Shown here: in pieces, positions 37,135 through 47,163 of the stretch
Layout: each line of letters begins with the position of its first letter
Position numbering within the stretch: the stretch's first letter is position 1
NCBI GenBank assembly: GCA_013112685.1
Contig: JABFGC010000002.1
Coordinates: forward strand, 692,902-756,901
From: Chloroflexota bacterium
Lineage (GTDB): Bacteria; Chloroflexota; Anaerolineae; Anaerolineales; Villigracilaceae
Reading direction: 5' to 3'
DNA: 64,000 nt
Notes under the pieces: generated by a model
Seen by the model: the letters and a program-made list of their open reading frames with translations, nothing else
Database searches by the model: none
What the model was told of the DNA's origin: nothing
Program-made: the position numbers and the translations under genes

Positions 37135-37593
37135 ATGAAAAAAACCACCCGCGCACAATTAAAGAAGGCTCGTGAAAAACAGCGGCGCATTCGTTCAGCG
37201 ATCTTTGCAGTGATCGTCGTCGGCGTATTGGGGCTGGCAGGCTACTTCATCAAGGAAGCATTCTTCCGTCCGTCGCCCGAGCCGATGGCTGGAAATGTGA
37301 TTGACGTGGAAGCCTCCATGAGCGGATTCGACAAGACTGAGATTCGCATCAAGGTCGGCGAACCTGTGACAGTCCGCCTGACCAGCCTGGATAACGAACA
37401 TCACACCGATGGCGGCGGAAAACATCAATGGGCGGTGGATGAACTGGGCGTAAACGTCATTGCCCAGCCTTTGAGTTCCAATTACGTCACGTTTACGCCC
37501 GATAAAGCAGGCACGTACACGTTCTACTGCGACATCTGTTGCGGCGGGAAAGCCAATCCGACCATGAATGGTCAGATCATCGTCGAGGGATAA
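37135..37593 (+). CDS. Membrane-anchored cupredoxin
   Basis: 152 residues: basic N-terminus, one helix (IFAVIVVGVLGLAGYFI), then a cupredoxin fold with EIRIKVGEPVTVRLTSLDNE, HHTDGGGKHQWAVDEL and C-terminal copper loop YTFYCDICCGGKANPTMNG. The CxxxC...M pattern recalls the CuA loop of cytochrome oxidase subunit II, but the extra Cys and lack of a second helix argue against an oxidase subunit. A copper carrier outside the membrane is the likely role. Confidence 0.83.
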   Translation: MKKTTRAQLKKAREKQRRIRSAIFAVIVVGVLGLAGYFIKEAFFRPSPEPMAGNVIDVEASMSGFDKTEIRIKVGEPVTVRLTSLDNEHHTDGGGKHQWAVDELGVNVIAQPLSSNYVTFTPDKAGTYTFYCDICCGGKANPTMNGQIIVEG

Positions 37594-37594
37594 T

Positions 37595-38419
37595 ATGGCA
37601 GTCACTTCACCGCTTCGCCGCATCGTCATTCTTTCCACACTGGCTGTCGTGGCTTTGGGCGCGATCGCGTTGACGGGATGGTGGCATCCCAACGCGCCCG
37701 CCGAGTCCATGCAGATGTACCTGCCCAAAATCACCCTGCCTACTGTCATCGCCGCCGCCGCGGTGGACGGAATCAATCCGTGCGCGTTCACTGTCCTGCT
37801 TCTCTTCATCACAGCCATGCTCGCAACCATGCAGGGGAGCGCGCAGAGCGTCAATGCCATTCGGGCGCGCTTGCTGGGTCAGGGCGGTATTTATATCGCC
37901 GCCATCTTTTTGACTTATCTAGCGCTGGGCGTCGGCTTGCTCAAGACGCTGGACTTCTTCACGCGCCAGCATCTCCCTGCCAGGATCGGCGCGCTGGCTG
38001 CCATCCTGTTTGGGTTGTGGATGCTCAAGGACTTCTTCCTCCCCGACCTGGGCTGGCGTTTGCAAGCCCCGCCTCAAGTCGGGACGATGGCGCGGGAGAT
38101 GGCGAAAAAAACCACCGTCCCGGCTTTGATCGTGGGCGGCTTTCTGATCGGTCTATGCACGGTCCCGTGCAGCGGCGCGGTCTATCTCGGTGTGTTGAGT
38201 CTGCTTGCCCTTCAGCCTTCGGCTCTGCTTGGATATGGTTATCTCGTCCTGTATAACGTGATCTTCGTCCTGCCGCTGGTCGTGATCCTCATCGCCGCTT
38301 CCGCCCGCCCGACGTTGAATCGCCTTGCGCATTGGAATCTGCATCACAAGGAATGGGTGCGGCTGGCGCTCGGCGGAGGCGTGGTCGTGATGGGACTCTT
38401 GATCCTGGCAACGGTTTGA
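37595..38419 (+). CDS. CcdA/DsbD-like thiol transporter
   Basis: 274 residues from ATG 37595, one base after the cupredoxin stop. N-terminal helix, then the two Cys motifs in normal order: VDGINPCAFTVLLLFIT and GLCTVPCSGAVYLGVLS, with about eight helices in all. It moves reducing equivalents across the membrane, here probably to keep copper-site Cys of the cupredoxin or related proteins reduced. It contrasts with the permuted copy at 27.3 kb. Confidence 0.86.
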   Translation: MAVTSPLRRIVILSTLAVVALGAIALTGWWHPNAPAESMQMYLPKITLPTVIAAAAVDGINPCAFTVLLLFITAMLATMQGSAQSVNAIRARLLGQGGIYIAAIFLTYLALGVGLLKTLDFFTRQHLPARIGALAAILFGLWMLKDFFLPDLGWRLQAPPQVGTMAREMAKKTTVPALIVGGFLIGLCTVPCSGAVYLGVLSLLALQPSALLGYGYLVLYNVIFVLPLVVILIAASARPTLNRLAHWNLHHKEWVRLALGGGVVVMGLLILATV

Positions 38420-38523
38420 AAATCTTTATCAATCTTCACGAGACCTTTCGCTCGCCTTTATCGCTCCTTTACGTGCGGAGTTTATATTGAAATCAAGATA
38501 AAACACGAAAGGAGTCAAATCTC

Positions 38524-38619
38524 ATGATGGGCTTCGGATTTCTCTTCATGCTTGCATTGTTTGCTCTGCCGATCCTTCTCGTCGTCGTGCTGGTAAGCAA
38601 ACTCGGCGCAAACAAATAA
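38524..38619 (+). CDS. 31-residue single-helix membrane peptide
   Basis: MMGFGFLFMLALFALPILLV then VVLVSKLGANK. AAGGAG lies 8 bases before the ATG, and a perfect terminator follows, so this looks like a real monocistronic small gene. Such one-helix peptides often accompany copper genes as regulators or partners, but nothing specific can be said. Confidence 0.65.
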   Translation: MMGFGFLFMLALFALPILLVVVLVSKLGANK

Positions 38620-38644
38620 CGATCGAACGTTCTTTCTCTCCCGC

Positions 38645-38673
38645 AGGGCTGACATTTTGGGTCAGCCCTTTTT
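38645..38673 (+). terminator. Rho-independent terminator
   Basis: Perfect 9-bp stem 38645-38653/38661-38669 (AGGGCTGAC) with a 7-base loop, followed by a T-run. It ends the small-peptide transcript and separates it from the second copper ATPase operon. Confidence 0.88.
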
Positions 38674-38793
38674 CATTCCAGTGAGAACGCAAATCACATC
38701 GCGCGATAAGCGAAAATGCCTACCGTTCAATGAGGGATTTGGCGCTATGCCCCCGCATTCTGCACCAATATACTAACCTCAACAGGATTCAAA

Positions 38794-39186
38794 ATGAGCG
38801 CTCTCATTCCGGTTTTGGTTCTCGATCAAACCAGCGACCAGGTACAAGTGTGGGTCAAGCAGAGGCTGGCAGGCGCCGGTTTTCGCGTCGTGCAAACGTT
38901 CGATTTGCAGGATGCCCGCCTGGCCCACCCCGAATGTCCCTGCCCGCATCACGGAATGGAGGACTGCACCTGTCAGATGATTGTTCTGCTTGTGTATCGC
39001 AAGCAACGTGAGCCCGCCACGTTGGTGATCCATGGGCAAGATCATCGAACATGGCTCTCCCTGGCAGGCTCAATGCGAAAACCCAGCGCTCAACATCTGG
39101 AATCAGCCGTCCAACGCGCCCTCATTCCTCAACCTCCATATCCAATTGCATCGAAGCCCGATCAACTTGAAAAGGTGATCCAATGA
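38794..39186 (+). CDS. Cys/His-rich protein upstream of copA, unknown
   Basis: 130 residues, cytosolic (no signal). N-terminal alpha/beta part ([19 protein letters not shown]) and a central metal-ligand cluster [18 protein letters not shown] with four Cys and three His in 18 residues, then a basic C-terminal helix. Its stop overlaps the copA start (ATGA), so translation is coupled. A copper or zinc sensing, storage or delivery role is inferred from the cluster and coupling. I do not recognise a named family. Confidence 0.72.
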   Translation: MSALIPVLVLDQTSDQVQVWVKQRLAGAGFRVVQTFDLQDARLAHPECPCPHHGMEDCTCQMIVLLVYRKQREPATLVIHGQDHRTWLSLAGSMRKPSAQHLESAVQRALIPQPPYPIASKPDQLEKVIQ

Positions 39187-41816
39187 CCGAAACTCTTTCT
39201 GAATTGACATTGCCCATTGCGGGCATGACCTGCGCCTCCTGCGTCTCGCATGTGGAAGGCGCGCTCAAGGAATTGCCGGGCGTCTCGAACGTGACTGTCA
39301 ACCTGGCGACCAACAAAGCGAATCTTTCCTATGACCCGCAGCGCGTCAAACTGGACGATATGCGGCGCGCCGTGGAAGATGTCGGCTACGCAATCACGAC
39401 CGCAGAACTGACCTTCGACGTGCGCGGCATGACCTGCGCATCTTGTGTGGATCACGTAGAGGGTGCACTCAAGGAACTTGACGGAGTAACCGCCTCTGTG
39501 GTGAACCTGGGGCTGGGCACCGCGAAAGTGACCTATATCCCAGGTGTGGTTTCTACCTCCGCGATGAAGCGTGCCGTGCGCGAAGTTGGCTACGAGGCGC
39601 AGGAACGCAGTGAAGGCGCAGACGCGCTCGACCGCGAACGCCAGGCGCGCGAGGAGGAGATCAAGCGTCAGGGGCGCAATCTCATCATCGCGGGAATCAT
39701 CGGCTTGATCGTCATGATCGGCACGTTCTATGAGATGCTTGGACCTATTAAGGCTTTCATCCCTGAGTGGCTCTCGTACAAGTGGGTGATCGGTTTGCTG
39801 ACGACACCCGTCGTCTTCGGACCGGGACGGCAATTCTTCACCAACTCCTGGCGCGGCCTCAAGCACGGCGTCACCGATATGAACCTGCTTTATGCCACTG
39901 GTATCGGCGCGGCGTATGGGATTGCAGTGATCAACACGTTGTTCCCTAACGCAGGCTTCGGCGGCGAGGGAGCAACCTTCTTCGAGAGCGCCGCGCTTCT
40001 CACTGGTTTTATCATCCTGGGCCGCTGGCTCGAAGCGTTGACGCGCGGACGAACGTCAGAGGCGATCCGCAAATTGATGAGGCTCCAGCCCAAAGTCGCG
40101 CGCGTGATGCGGAATGGGCGGGAGGAGGAAATCCCCGCAGATGAAGTCGAGATTGGAGAGTTGGTGATTGTCCGCCCCGGCGAGTCCATCGCGGTGGATG
40201 GCGAAGTGATCGAGGGTTATTCCGCAGTGGACGAATCCATGCTCACCGGTGAAAGCCTGCCTGTCGAAAAGAAAGCAGGCGACGCGGTCATCGGCGGGAC
40301 GATCAACAAGACTGGCGCGTTCAAGTTCAAAGCCACGCGCGTTGGCAAGGAAACCGCACTGGCGCAGATCATCAAACTGGTGGAGGACGCGCAAGCCAGC
40401 AAAGCCCCGATCCAAAAACTGGCGGACTGGGTGGCGGGACATTTCATTTTGGGCGTTCACATGCTGGCAGTGGCGGTGTTCCTGTTCTGGTTCTTCTTTG
40501 GATACCAGATGTTCTTCGACCCGAATTCCAGTTTCATCCTTTCGCCGTATAAACTGGGAGAGATCGGCGTGTTCGGGTTCTCGCTGCTGCTCAGCGTCAC
40601 GGTGCTGGTGATTTCGTGTCCGTGTGCAGTTGGTTTAGCCACACCTTCGGCGATGATGGCAGGAACAGGCAAAGGCGCGGAGCATGGCGTGCTCTTCAAA
40701 GGCGCGGAAGCCATCGAGAACACCAGCAAACTGCAAACGATCGTGTTCGACAAGACCGGCACGCTGACAAAAGGTGAGCCGTCGGTGACGGATGTGGTTG
40801 CCAGTGAGCGGTTTTCAGTGATCAGTGATCAGTTATCAGTGGTCAGTGATCGGTTGTCGGTGAGAAGTGATCAGTTGTTGAAATTTGCAGCGATCGCCGA
40901 GAAGAACAGCGAGCATCCGCTGGGCGAAGCCATCGTGCGCGGCGCGGAAGAGCGCGGCTTGGATGTGGTCGAACCGGATTCGTTCGACTCCATTCCCGGT
41001 CACGGGGTGGAGGCGAAAGCCGGGGGAATGGAAATCCTGCTGGGCAATCGCAAATTGATGAAGGAACGCGGCGTGGACTTCTCATTGTTGATGCCGCAGG
41101 CGGAAGCGTTGGAAGCCGATGGCAAGACGGTGATGTTTGTGGCTGTGAATGGAGGGGCGGCGGGCTTGATCGCGGTTGCCGATACGCTCAAGGAATATTC
41201 GGTCGAGGCGGTCAAGCGCCTGCACAAACTGGGTCTCGAGGTCGCCATGATCACCGGCGATAACCGCCGCACAGCCGAAGCCATCGCCCGCAAAGTAGGC
41301 ATTGACCGCGTGCTGGCTGAGGTCCTGCCGCAGGATAAAGTGGAAGAGATTAAGAAGCTGCAAGCGCAGGGCAGGAAAGTAGCGATGGTCGGCGATGGCG
41401 TGAATGATGCTCCCGCGCTGGCGCAAGCGGACGTCGGCATGGCGATTGGCTCCGGCACCGATGTGGCAAAAGAAACGGGCGATGTGATCCTGATCAAGGA
41501 CGACATCCGTGATGTGATCGTGGCGCTGGAAGTGGCTAAGGCTACCATGCGCAAGGTGAAGCAAAACCTGTTCTGGGCTTTCGTCTACAACACGCTGGGG
41601 ATTCCGCTGGGCGCGGGATTGTTCTATCCCATGATTGCCCTGATCATCAGCCCGGAACTGGCTGGATTGCTGATGGCGGTCAGTTCGGTCTCGGTGACGC
41701 TCAACACGCTGTTGTTGAAAGGCTTCAAGCCGTCGGTGGGGGGCGAGTATAAACCCCGGCTGGGCAGTGGAAACAAACAATTGCGCTCCGCTGCCGCCCC
41801 GGTTGGAGATGATTGA
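39183..41816 (+). CDS. copA: Copper-translocating P1B-type ATPase with two HMA domains
   Basis: 877 residues. Two N-terminal HMA domains, each with GMTCASC (about 14-80 and 83-150), eight membrane helices with [13 protein letters not shown], phosphorylation motif [35 protein letters not shown] and [12 protein letters not shown]. Cu+ export ATPase. Unusually, 26 or so residues of an ATCAGTG-type heptad repeat ([13 protein letters not shown]) are inserted in frame between the DKTGT loop and the EHPL motif, at the P- to N-domain connection. It is a paralogue of the YHS-type ATPase at 30.7 kb, with different metal-binding domains. Confidence 0.95.
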   Translation: MTETLSELTLPIAGMTCASCVSHVEGALKELPGVSNVTVNLATNKANLSYDPQRVKLDDMRRAVEDVGYAITTAELTFDVRGMTCASCVDHVEGALKELDGVTASVVNLGLGTAKVTYIPGVVSTSAMKRAVREVGYEAQERSEGADALDRERQAREEEIKRQGRNLIIAGIIGLIVMIGTFYEMLGPIKAFIPEWLSYKWVIGLLTTPVVFGPGRQFFTNSWRGLKHGVTDMNLLYATGIGAAYGIAVINTLFPNAGFGGEGATFFESAALLTGFIILGRWLEALTRGRTSEAIRKLMRLQPKVARVMRNGREEEIPADEVEIGELVIVRPGESIAVDGEVIEGYSAVDESMLTGESLPVEKKAGDAVIGGTINKTGAFKFKATRVGKETALAQIIKLVEDAQASKAPIQKLADWVAGHFILGVHMLAVAVFLFWFFFGYQMFFDPNSSFILSPYKLGEIGVFGFSLLLSVTVLVISCPCAVGLATPSAMMAGTGKGAEHGVLFKGAEAIENTSKLQTIVFDKTGTLTKGEPSVTDVVASERFSVISDQLSVVSDRLSVRSDQLLKFAAIAEKNSEHPLGEAIVRGAEERGLDVVEPDSFDSIPGHGVEAKAGGMEILLGNRKLMKERGVDFSLLMPQAEALEADGKTVMFVAVNGGAAGLIAVADTLKEYSVEAVKRLHKLGLEVAMITGDNRRTAEAIARKVGIDRVLAEVLPQDKVEEIKKLQAQGRKVAMVGDGVNDAPALAQADVGMAIGSGTDVAKETGDVILIKDDIRDVIVALEVAKATMRKVKQNLFWAFVYNTLGIPLGAGLFYPMIALIISPELAGLLMAVSSVSVTLNTLLLKGFKPSVGGEYKPRLGSGNKQLRSAAAPVGDD
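40801..40876. repeat. ATCAGTG-type heptad repeat inserted in copA
   Basis: Imperfect tandem units of TCAGTGATCAGTGATCAGTT and similar, running about 75 bases without breaking the frame. Sequence of this type is known as a spreading short repeat in cyanobacteria and other bacteria. A decayed relative may lie at 15000-15032. Confidence 0.8.
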
Positions 41817-41827
41817 AGGAGATCAAG

Positions 41828-42055
41828 ATGGAACACGAGCAAGTTGAAAAGGAAGTTGCGCAAAAGAGCGCGCTGATTTATCTGCCGATTTCGATTGGCG
41901 CGGCATTGCTCTTTCTTTTAGCGACCACATTCGCGGGCAATTACCCGCTCGTGGCGCGCATTGGAGGCACGGTCTGGGTGGGCTTGCTCAGCCTGATCGT
42001 TTCGATGCCGATCGTCATCTCGCGGGTCAAAAAACAATTGAAACATCAAATTTGA
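41828..42055 (+). CDS. Small two-helix membrane protein
   Basis: 75 residues from ATG 41828 (AAGGAG upstream). Charged N-terminus (MEHEQVEKEVAQKSALIYLP), two membrane helices. Starts 12 bases after the copper ATPase, so co-transcribed. No known family; may be an accessory of the ATPase. Confidence 0.65.
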   Translation: MEHEQVEKEVAQKSALIYLPISIGAALLFLLATTFAGNYPLVARIGGTVWVGLLSLIVSMPIVISRVKKQLKHQI

Positions 42056-42080
42056 ATTCGCTCACCAAGGAGTTACACAA

Positions 42081-42371
42081 ATGACCACCTCCGAACATCT
42101 GGCTTAAATCAAGAAAGCGGAACTCTTGTCCTCCATTGGCGCTGGCGTGCTGGGCGCTGGGATTGCGCTCCTCATGGCAAATTTCCTGGCGGCTTATGCC
42201 ATTCCGATTCTTCTGCTGGGTCTCCTTTCCCATGCCGCGGGCATGTCCCGTAAACATAACCTGGAACGGGAAAGCCAAGGCGTTCGCCTGGGATGGGTGG
42301 AAGCGTTGTATTGGTTCTGCTGGCTGGCGCTGGCAGGACTGCTCGTATTCATTGTTCTCCGTCAGTTCTAA
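42081..42371 (+). pseudogene. Small membrane protein gene with in-frame TAA
   Basis: ATG 42081 has a good AAGGAG and opens MTTSEHLA, then TAA at 42105-42107, after which the same frame continues IKKAELLSSIGAGVLGAGIA with two to three helices (NFLAAYAIPILLLGLLSHAA, YWFCWLALAGLLVFIVL) to 42371. One base change (for example GAA or CAA to TAA) explains it; a restart at TTG 42126 would give an 81-residue product. Function unknown. Confidence 0.6.
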
Positions 42372-42463
42372 TGCAGACCGTGATATGAATAGCCGAGGCG
42401 CTGCCTGACTCAACAACTCATTGAAGATCACTTTCATGCAGTTGATCTCAATCAGGAGAAAAT

Positions 42464-42700
42464 ATGAGGAAAATCAGAGTATCAAGAACCATGTCAAAGA
42501 ATGAGAAAGGGAAAAGCAGGGAATGGCCCGCCGTCGTTTACTTGTGGGCGATGGGCATGGCTTTGTTTGGTTACATGTTTGCCAGGCTTGCCTTCGATAC
42601 TTATCCCCATCCCTATCATTGGTTATCCGCGCTTCTCGGCGGAATTGCAGGGATCCCGCTGGGCTGGCTGTGGTATCGCTGGCGCGGCGATGTTTTCTAG
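42464..42700 (+). CDS. Small two-helix membrane protein
   Basis: 78 residues from ATG 42464 (AGGAG six bases upstream). Basic N-terminus, then two helices (YLWAMGMALFGYMFARLAF and WLSALLGGIAGIPLGWLWY). Last gene of the copper ATPase operon on this strand. No known family. Confidence 0.6.
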   Translation: MRKIRVSRTMSKNEKGKSREWPAVVYLWAMGMALFGYMFARLAFDTYPHPYHWLSALLGGIAGIPLGWLWYRWRGDVF

Positions 42701-42731
42701 CCGCGCTGGCAAGGCTTTCTTGACCCAGAAG

Positions 42732-42757
42732 AGCGGCGGGCAATATTGCCTGCCGCT
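42732..42757. terminator. Inverted repeat between convergent genes
   Basis: 12-bp arms 42732-42743/42746-42757 (AGCGGCGGGCAA against TTGCCTGCCGCT) with one mismatch and a 2-base loop. It lies between the plus-strand small gene and the minus-strand C39 gene and could end transcription from either side, though no T-run is present. Confidence 0.45.
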
Positions 42758-42801
42758 TCGTGATTCCATCGCGTTTCAATCCTTGGCGTTTCTGAAGTTC
42801 A

Positions 42802-44085
42802 CTATGGCTCGACGCCCATTTGCTCGAGTTTCGTTGCTGCCGGCTCAAAACCGGGATGAACCTTCAAAGCAGATTGAAGGTCTTTGATTGCTTCCTCGGT
42901 ATCCCCCAAAGCCTCGCGCGCCAGGGCGCGCCAGTAATAACTTTCCTCCAGGACAGGCTCGCTCATCGCATCCAGCGTTGTAGTTGCCAGGTTGATCACG
43001 TCCTGATAACGGCCCGTATAGTAATACGCCCAATAGGGTCCGGTCTGGTACCACATCATCCGCCAGGGTCGCTCTTTCTCCGGGATGGTTGGGTAAAGCG
43101 CAAATGCCTGATCGTAGGCTTCCGCCGCGCCCGCATAATCCTGTAAGCGCACCAGGTTGGTGCCGCGGTTGAACCACGCGAAGAACTGATCCCGGCCTGT
43201 AAGCGTGAAAATATCGTCGGAGGCTCTTTGAGCGGCGTAACGGTTGTTGTAGTCTTCATCCACGTGAGTTCCCAAAATGGACTCGATCTCCGCCCGGCGT
43301 TCATCGGGAAAAACCACAAGGTAGGTGAAATTAAACGCCCGCCAGTAGGATTCCAAGTCCTCATATCCCATGACTTGATCGGGACCGTAATAAGAATCCT
43401 GCAAGATGAAGCGCTGTTCCGAATCGTCGTAGCCGGTCACAAGCACGTAATGACCCATCCATCCATCGAAGTCGGGTCCCTCGAATCCTTTTTCGATGAT
43501 GACCGGTAACTTAGAAGCGATGAAGCGTTTGAGCAGATCCACATCGCCACCCACGCGATACACAATTTCAAGATCGGTTTCCTCTTCCACGTAAGCCGTC
43601 ATCTCATAAGGCATGACGTTCTTGTCGCGTGAGTTGGGCTTGGTGAAAGCGGCAATGGGACGCTGGTCGCCCTCCCATCCCCAATAGGAAAGCGCCATGG
43701 ACAGGGTGGCGGGTCCACAATTGTTCCAGGTCTGATACTCATGGCTGAAGCCGGCAAGGTTGATGCTTTGGGGTGTTTTTGCGGGTGCTTTGGTGGGAGT
43801 GGATAACGCGGAAGGAGTGGCGGGAGGGGTGACCGTTATTTTGTTGCCAGCGGAAGGTGCAGGCGATGTTGGCGAGACGGTTTTCGTAGGTAATATGGAC
43901 GCCTCCTGAGGGATAAAGATGGACTCCTCGGGAGGCGAAATCGCGTATTTGACGCGCGCCATTAACTCAGCCACCCTCCAGCCCACCCGTTCTTGAACTG
44001 GGGGCAGGTTATAGATGGCGAATGCGCCCAGGAAAAATATCGCCAGGGAGGTGATAACCGGGCGGGCAAATTTGGGTCTTTTCAT
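42802..44085 (-). CDS. C39-like peptidase with TPR repeats, membrane-anchored
   Basis: 427 residues: signal-anchor (ITSLAIFFLGAFAIYNLP), a Pro/Thr/Ser linker, a papain-like C39_2 domain with catalytic Cys in WNNCGPATLSMALSYW and His in MGHYVLVTGYD, then TPR-like helices (NRGTNLVRLQDYAGAAEAYD, ALGDTEEAIKDLQSALKVHP). Works outside the membrane, probably on peptides or as a scaffold. Last gene of the minus-strand ccm set; a link to cytochrome assembly is suggested only by position. Confidence 0.85.
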   Translation of the reverse strand: MKRPKFARPVITSLAIFFLGAFAIYNLPPVQERVGWRVAELMARVKYAISPPEESIFIPQEASILPTKTVSPTSPAPSAGNKITVTPPATPSALSTPTKAPAKTPQSINLAGFSHEYQTWNNCGPATLSMALSYWGWEGDQRPIAAFTKPNSRDKNVMPYEMTAYVEEETDLEIVYRVGGDVDLLKRFIASKLPVIIEKGFEGPDFDGWMGHYVLVTGYDDSEQRFILQDSYYGPDQVMGYEDLESYWRAFNFTYLVVFPDERRAEIESILGTHVDEDYNNRYAAQRASDDIFTLTGRDQFFAWFNRGTNLVRLQDYAGAAEAYDQAFALYPTIPEKERPWRMMWYQTGPYWAYYYTGRYQDVINLATTTLDAMSEPVLEESYYWRALAREALGDTEEAIKDLQSALKVHPGFEPAATKLEQMGVEP

Positions 44086-44109
44086 CCTTTCACATCTTCC
44101 CGCCAGTAA

Positions 44110-44532
44110 CTAACCCGCTTCGGCGGTTCTCACCTCCAGCCTGCTCCCACACGAAGTGCAGAAGAGGTCGCCGACGATGACTGGCTTGCCGCAGTGCGGA
44201 CAATACGCGGTGGACGACTTGCCTTGCGTCCGCTTGCGCGTCTGGATGCGGGCTTCGATGTCCGCTTCGTTTGCCTCCTCTTGTTGGATATATCGAGCCG
44301 CCTCAGCCAGAAGCCCGGCGCGGAGAGTTGGATAATCCTCTTCGCTTACCTTGCCGATCCTGAAATCAAAATCGAGATCGCGCAATGCCGCAAGCACGGC
44401 GGTTCGTCCTGCAGCGGGATTCGCCGCCGCAGGTTTTACCCTTTTCCTCTGCCCCGGCTTGAACGGCGCCATGAGGAACAGTAGGGAGAGGATCAAAATT
44501 CCCAGACCGATCAATATTGCTCCAAGTTCCAT
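44110..44532 (-). CDS. Membrane-anchored zinc-ribbon protein of the ccm cluster
   Basis: 140 residues: N-terminal helix (LIGLGILILSLLFLMAPF), a helical part with ALRDLDFDFRIGKVSEEDY, then a C-terminal zinc ribbon (YCPHCGKP and FCTSCGSRL). The middle part, with the short LDFDF/EEDY pattern, resembles the CcmI-type segment of cytochrome c biogenesis proteins. Its place directly after ccmH supports an accessory role there. Confidence 0.8.
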   Translation of the reverse strand: MELGAILIGLGILILSLLFLMAPFKPGQRKRVKPAAANPAAGRTAVLAALRDLDFDFRIGKVSEEDYPTLRAGLLAEAARYIQQEEANEADIEARIQTRKRTQGKSSTAYCPHCGKPVIVGDLFCTSCGSRLEVRTAEAG

Positions 44533-44547
44533 GTCCTGTACTCCAGG

Positions 44548-45036
44548 TCAATCCATTTCACGTAATTCACGTTCGATCTTTTCCAGCATCTCCGGCGCGA
44601 TCTGCGGCGGCGCAGTTGCCCGGGGCGCGAGCCGTTGTGCGCGCCAGCCTTTCAATATCTCGTACACAATCCCTGCCCCCACCAGGACGGCGATCAGCGG
44701 CAGGAACCACACCAATGAGGTAAACCCTTTGCGCTGAGGCTCAGCCAGAACACGCTCCCCATATTGGGCAACAAAATAATCAATGACCTGCTGATCGGTC
44801 CAACCCTGCGATAACTGATCGCGAATCTGTGCGCGCCAGTCTTCGCAGGCTTTGGTCTCGCACACGTCCAATGGGGTGTTGGGGCAGACCGGACAGTAGA
44901 GCTGCTTGGCAATGCGGTTGACATCGTCGTCGGTGGGATAGCCTGTGCCTTCCTGCGCGGAAACGGTCGAGACCGCGTACAGACTCATCACCAGGATCAA
45001 CAACACGGACATCAGTTTGCGATTCATGGTTTGCAT
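44548..45036 (-). CDS. ccmH: Cytochrome c maturation protein CcmH
   Basis: 162 residues with signal peptide (LMSVLLILVMSLYAVSTVSA), a CcmH/CycL thiol motif LYCPVCPNTPLDVCETKACED (CPVC plus two extra Cys), the helical bundle with VIDYFVAQYGERVLAEP, and a C-terminal helix. Reduces apocytochrome c haem-binding Cys and works with CcmF. The start overlaps no other gene; GGGAGG lies upstream of ATG 45036. Starts one base before the ccmF stop codon region, in one operon. Confidence 0.92.
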   Translation of the reverse strand: MQTMNRKLMSVLLILVMSLYAVSTVSAQEGTGYPTDDDVNRIAKQLYCPVCPNTPLDVCETKACEDWRAQIRDQLSQGWTDQQVIDYFVAQYGERVLAEPQRKGFTSLVWFLPLIAVLVGAGIVYEILKGWRAQRLAPRATAPPQIAPEMLEKIERELREMD

Positions 45037-45037
45037 A

Positions 45038-47112
45038 TCAGCCTCCCTGCGGGACAGGTTGCGTGATCAACACTTCGGGGCGGATGACATACGTGGCTTC
45101 ACGTTGAGCAGGGTTGCTCCACGCGGCGATGATCGTCCCGAGGATCATCATCACGCCGCCAATCCAAACCCAGTTGATGAGCGAGTTGATGTAAATCCTG
45201 AACGTGGCAGATTTCCCCGTATCGTCCCAGCCGACCAGCAGGACGTACACGTCCTTGCCCGGTGTGGAATAGACGCCCGGTATTGTCACCGGCTGCTGCT
45301 GGACAATGAAGTAGTCGCGGCGCGGGTTGAGGGGACGAATCGCCTCTCCATCCTGACTGAGGGTTGTCACCGCTTCGACAATATCGCGGCCGTCCGAGCC
45401 GGGGTAGCCGCGCAATTGCTCGAACCGCAATTGATAAGCACCGACTGTGAGCGATTCTCCCGAAGAGACCGTTCCCTGGGTTTCCATCTTGAAGTTCGCG
45501 TCGCCGATGAATCCCAGCGCGATCAGCACGACGCCGATGTGAATGACGTAGCCTCCGTAGCGGCGGTGATTGCGCCCGATGAGATTGAACAGCGCGGTGA
45601 GGGGATTCTCTCCGCGCGCCGCGCAGCGCGCCTGTACGCCTTTCCAAAATTCAGCCAGGATCAGGCTCAGGGTTAGCGTGACCAGCCAAAGTCCAAGAAT
45701 CGAGGCGGGGTGCATCCGATGGACGTATCCCCACAGGGCGGTGATTCCCAGCGATCCCGCGAACGGAATCCAGATGGCTTTTCCCAGCGCGCGCATGGCT
45801 TGTTTGCGCCAGGCAAAGAGCGGGGCGACGCCCATCAACAAGACCAGCACGAAGAAAAGCGGACCGGTGGCTTTTTGGAAATACGGCGGACCGACGGTGA
45901 TCTTGGTGCCTGTGACCAGTTCGCTGATCAGCGGGAAGACCGTGCCCCAGAACACGGCAAAGGTGATCGCAAGGAAAAGCATGTTCTGGAGAACGAAGGC
46001 TGATTCGCGCGAGATGAAACTCTCCAGCGTATGCTCGGATTTCAGCGTGTCCCAGCGCAGGTAGAGCAGGGTCACCGAGCCGAGGAACGTGAGACCGATG
46101 AAGGCAAAGAAGGCGGGACCCAATGCGGATTTTGAGAAGGCATGGACGGAACTGATGACTCCCGTGCGCGTGATGAATGTGCCGAACAGCGAAAGCGAAT
46201 AGGTCAGGATGATCAGGATCATGTTCCACTTTTTCATCATGCCGCGCTTTTCGGTCATCATCACCGAATGAAGGAAGGCTGTGCCTGTGAGCCAGGGCAT
46301 GAGCATGGCGTTCTCGACCGGGTCCCAGCCCCAGAAGCCGCCCCAGCCCAGAACGTCGTATGCCCAGCGCCCGCCGAGGATCAAGCCGATGGAAAGGAAG
46401 ATCCACGCCACGAGCGTCCAGCGGCGCGTGGTGCGGATCCACTCATCGCCGCGCGATTGACCCGTGATCAACGCCGCGATGGCAAACGAAAAGGGGATGA
46501 CGAATCCTGTGAAACCCAGATACGTGGTCGGCGGGTGACCGATCATGCCGAAGTGACGCAGGAGCGGATTCAAGCCGCCGCCATCTTCGGGAAAATAGGG
46601 CATCGAGTTGGCTGGCTGGAAGAGGGCTTTTGTCAGTTCATCCGCGCCTTCGATGTGCCAGAGGCGCATGAACGGATTGGTGATGAACAACACCACGCCG
46701 ACAAAGAAGGTGGTGGTGAGCATGGCGGTTGCGATGAAATAAGGCATCATCTCGCGGTCGCGCTCCCATTTCCGCAAAGCAGGACGACCGCAACGAACCC
46801 AGCCATCATCCACGCCCAGAAAAGCACCGAGCCTTGCTGTCCACCCCACAGGGCGGTGACGCGCAGGAAGGGTGACATCGCCTGGCTGGAAACATCGTAC
46901 ACATAAGCCATCGAGAAATCGAGTGTGTAGAGAGCATACACCACTATGACGACCGAAATTGTGAGCAGAGGAAAGACCAATAACACTGCGTTACGGGCGC
47001 TCTCGACCCATGTCTCTCGTCCTCGCCAGCCACCAAAGGCTGAGGCGAAGGTGGCATAGACTGTGAAGAGAAATGCAATCGTCAACGTGATCAAACCGAT
47101 GTCAGCGATCAT
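45038..47112 (-). CDS. ccmF: Cytochrome c haem lyase subunit CcmF (one frameshift)
   Basis: About 690 residues, up to 15 membrane helices; ligates haem to apocytochrome c. From ATG 47112 (MIADIGLITLTIAFLF) the frame runs to WGGQQGSVLFWAWMMAGFVA, shifts near 46785, and continues RKWERDREMMPYF. The haem-handling WWD motif WGGFWGWDPVENAML is intact, as is YVIHIGVVLIALGF with its His. The break looks like one lost base. The gene upstream in the operon is now an IS110 element, and ccmG lies beyond it. CcmA, B, C and E are not in the window. Confidence 0.93.
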
Positions 47113-47163
47113 GAAGGACTCCAGTTTTTTGTAAGATCACTTTTGTATTTGTCATTGCGAATA

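Noticed and set aside
37135..37593. Cytochrome c oxidase subunit II
   Set aside because: The loop YCDICCGG differs from the CuA pattern, there is only one helix and no subunit I or III gene nearby.
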